Part shown: in pieces, positions 5,910-6,546 of the stretch
How positions within the stretch are numbered: the stretch's first letter is position 1
How the letters are laid out: each line of letters opens with the position of its first letter
The notes under the pieces: model-generated
The model's input: only the letters and a program-made list of their open reading frames with translations
Database searches by the model: none
What the model was told of the DNA's origin: nothing
DNA from: Methanobrevibacter sp.
Lineage (GTDB): Archaea; Methanobacteriota; Methanobacteria; Methanobacteriales; Methanobacteriaceae
DNA length: 6,546 nucleotides
NCBI GenBank assembly: GCA_030539985.1
Contig: JAUNXD010000094.1
Span: 1 to 6,546, forward strand
Direction of reading: 5' to 3'
Program-made: the position numbers and the translations under genes

Positions 5910-6546
5910 ATGGTTAATGTAGGTGTATTGGGTGCAACCGGAATGGTTGGCCAAAGATTTATTCAGTTACTTGAAAATCATCCTGATTTTGAAGTTACAG
6001 CTTTAGCTGCTTCTTCAAGATCTGCAGGTAAAAGATATGAGGATGCAACAACCTGGTATATGGATAATGAAATGCCTGAGTCCGTAAAAGACATTGAAGT
6101 TATCGAAACTAATCCTGAAGCAATGGATGATGATGTTGATATTGTATTTTCATCTCTTCCTGCCGATTTTGCACTAAAAGTTGAAAAGGAATTTGCTAAA
6201 GATTATGTTGTTGCAAGTAATGCAAGTGCTCACAGGATGAAGAAAAACATCCCGTTGGTAATTCCTGAAGTCAATCCTGAATGCTTAGACATGATTGATG
6301 CTCAGCAAAAGGAAAATGACTGGGATGGTTTCATAGTAACCAATCCTAACTGTTCAACAATTGCTTTGGCGTTAACATTAAAACCTATTGTTGATAATTT
6401 TGATGTTAATTCTGTCAGGGTCTCAACCATGCAGGCTGTATCCGGTGCAGGTTATAATGGCGTTCCATCAATGGCTATTGTTGATAATCTTGTTCCTTAC
6501 ATTGGTGGGGAAGAGGAAAAAATGGAAAGCGAATCATTATATCTGT
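5910..6546 (+). CDS. asd: Aspartate-semialdehyde dehydrogenase (3' end outside the window)
   Basis: Reduces aspartyl phosphate, the LysC product, to L-aspartate-4-semialdehyde with NADPH and so supplies DapA. 212 codons are visible of a family length of roughly 350, and the frame is open to the right edge. The N-terminal Rossmann motif 'GVLGATGMVGQRF' (residues 5-17) binds the cofactor. Cys148 in 'NPNCSTI' is the catalytic thiol, and 'SGAGYNG' follows at 178-184. The sequence style, including 'SSLPADFA' and 'ASNASAHRM', fits the archaeal/fungal type of the enzyme rather than the E. coli type. The start ATG 5910 is set by AGGTG at 5899-5903, which shares its first two bases with the dapB stop codon; spacing is 6 bases. 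It is the fourth gene of the operon, 9 bases after dapB. Confidence 0.95.
   Translation, partial: MVNVGVLGATGMVGQRFIQLLENHPDFEVTALAASSRSAGKRYEDATTWYMDNEMPESVKDIEVIETNPEAMDDDVDIVFSSLPADFALKVEKEFAKDYVVASNASAHRMKKNIPLVIPEVNPECLDMIDAQQKENDWDGFIVTNPNCSTIALALTLKPIVDNFDVNSVRVSTMQAVSGAGYNGVPSMAIVDNLVPYIGGEEEKMESESLYL

Overview
The window looks like archaeal DNA from the order Methanobacteriales, most likely Methanobrevibacter or a close relative. The evidence is low-GC DNA with AGGTG-type ribosome binding sites, a large surface protein built of Ig-like repeats (the 'adhesin-like proteins' of these methanogens), a remnant of an insertion sequence whose transposase tail resembles those of this group, and a lysine pathway operon with archaeal-type enzymes. 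The genus is an inference from protein style, not from a marker gene.

Bases 1-2232 hold the 3' part of a surface adhesin-like gene, entering from the left edge. It encodes about eight Ig-like beta-sandwich repeats of 85-94 residues, ending in a strongly lysine-rich repeat. The gene is broken. The frame that is open from the left edge stops at TAG 807-809 in the third repeat, and the rest continues in another frame from about base 808 to 2232. Comparison with the paralogous repeat downstream shows that exactly 32 bases are missing at the break: the register is 514 before it and 546 after it.

Bases 2233-2955 lie between genes. They contain a T-rich probable terminator, a degenerate insertion sequence of about 453 bp bounded by 26-bp imperfect terminal inverted repeats (2392-2417 and 2819-2844) with the C-terminal end of a transposase inside it, and then an AT-rich promoter for the next operon.

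Bases 2956-6546 hold a tight same-strand operon, lysC-dapA-dapB-asd (asd runs off the right edge). Aspartokinase makes aspartyl phosphate, Asd reduces it to aspartate semialdehyde, DapA condenses that with pyruvate, and DapB reduces the product to tetrahydrodipicolinate. Together these are the first four steps to diaminopimelate and lysine; the first two are also shared with threonine and methionine synthesis. lysC and dapA overlap by four bases (ATGA), and the other spacings are 9-12 bases. In Methanobacteriales lysine is needed for protein and for the peptide part of pseudomurein.

I do not see a new biological system here. The points most worth checking are the 32-base deletion in the adhesin gene, the shrunken insertion sequence just upstream of the lysine operon, and the complete set of E. 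coli-type lysine-feedback residues in DapA.
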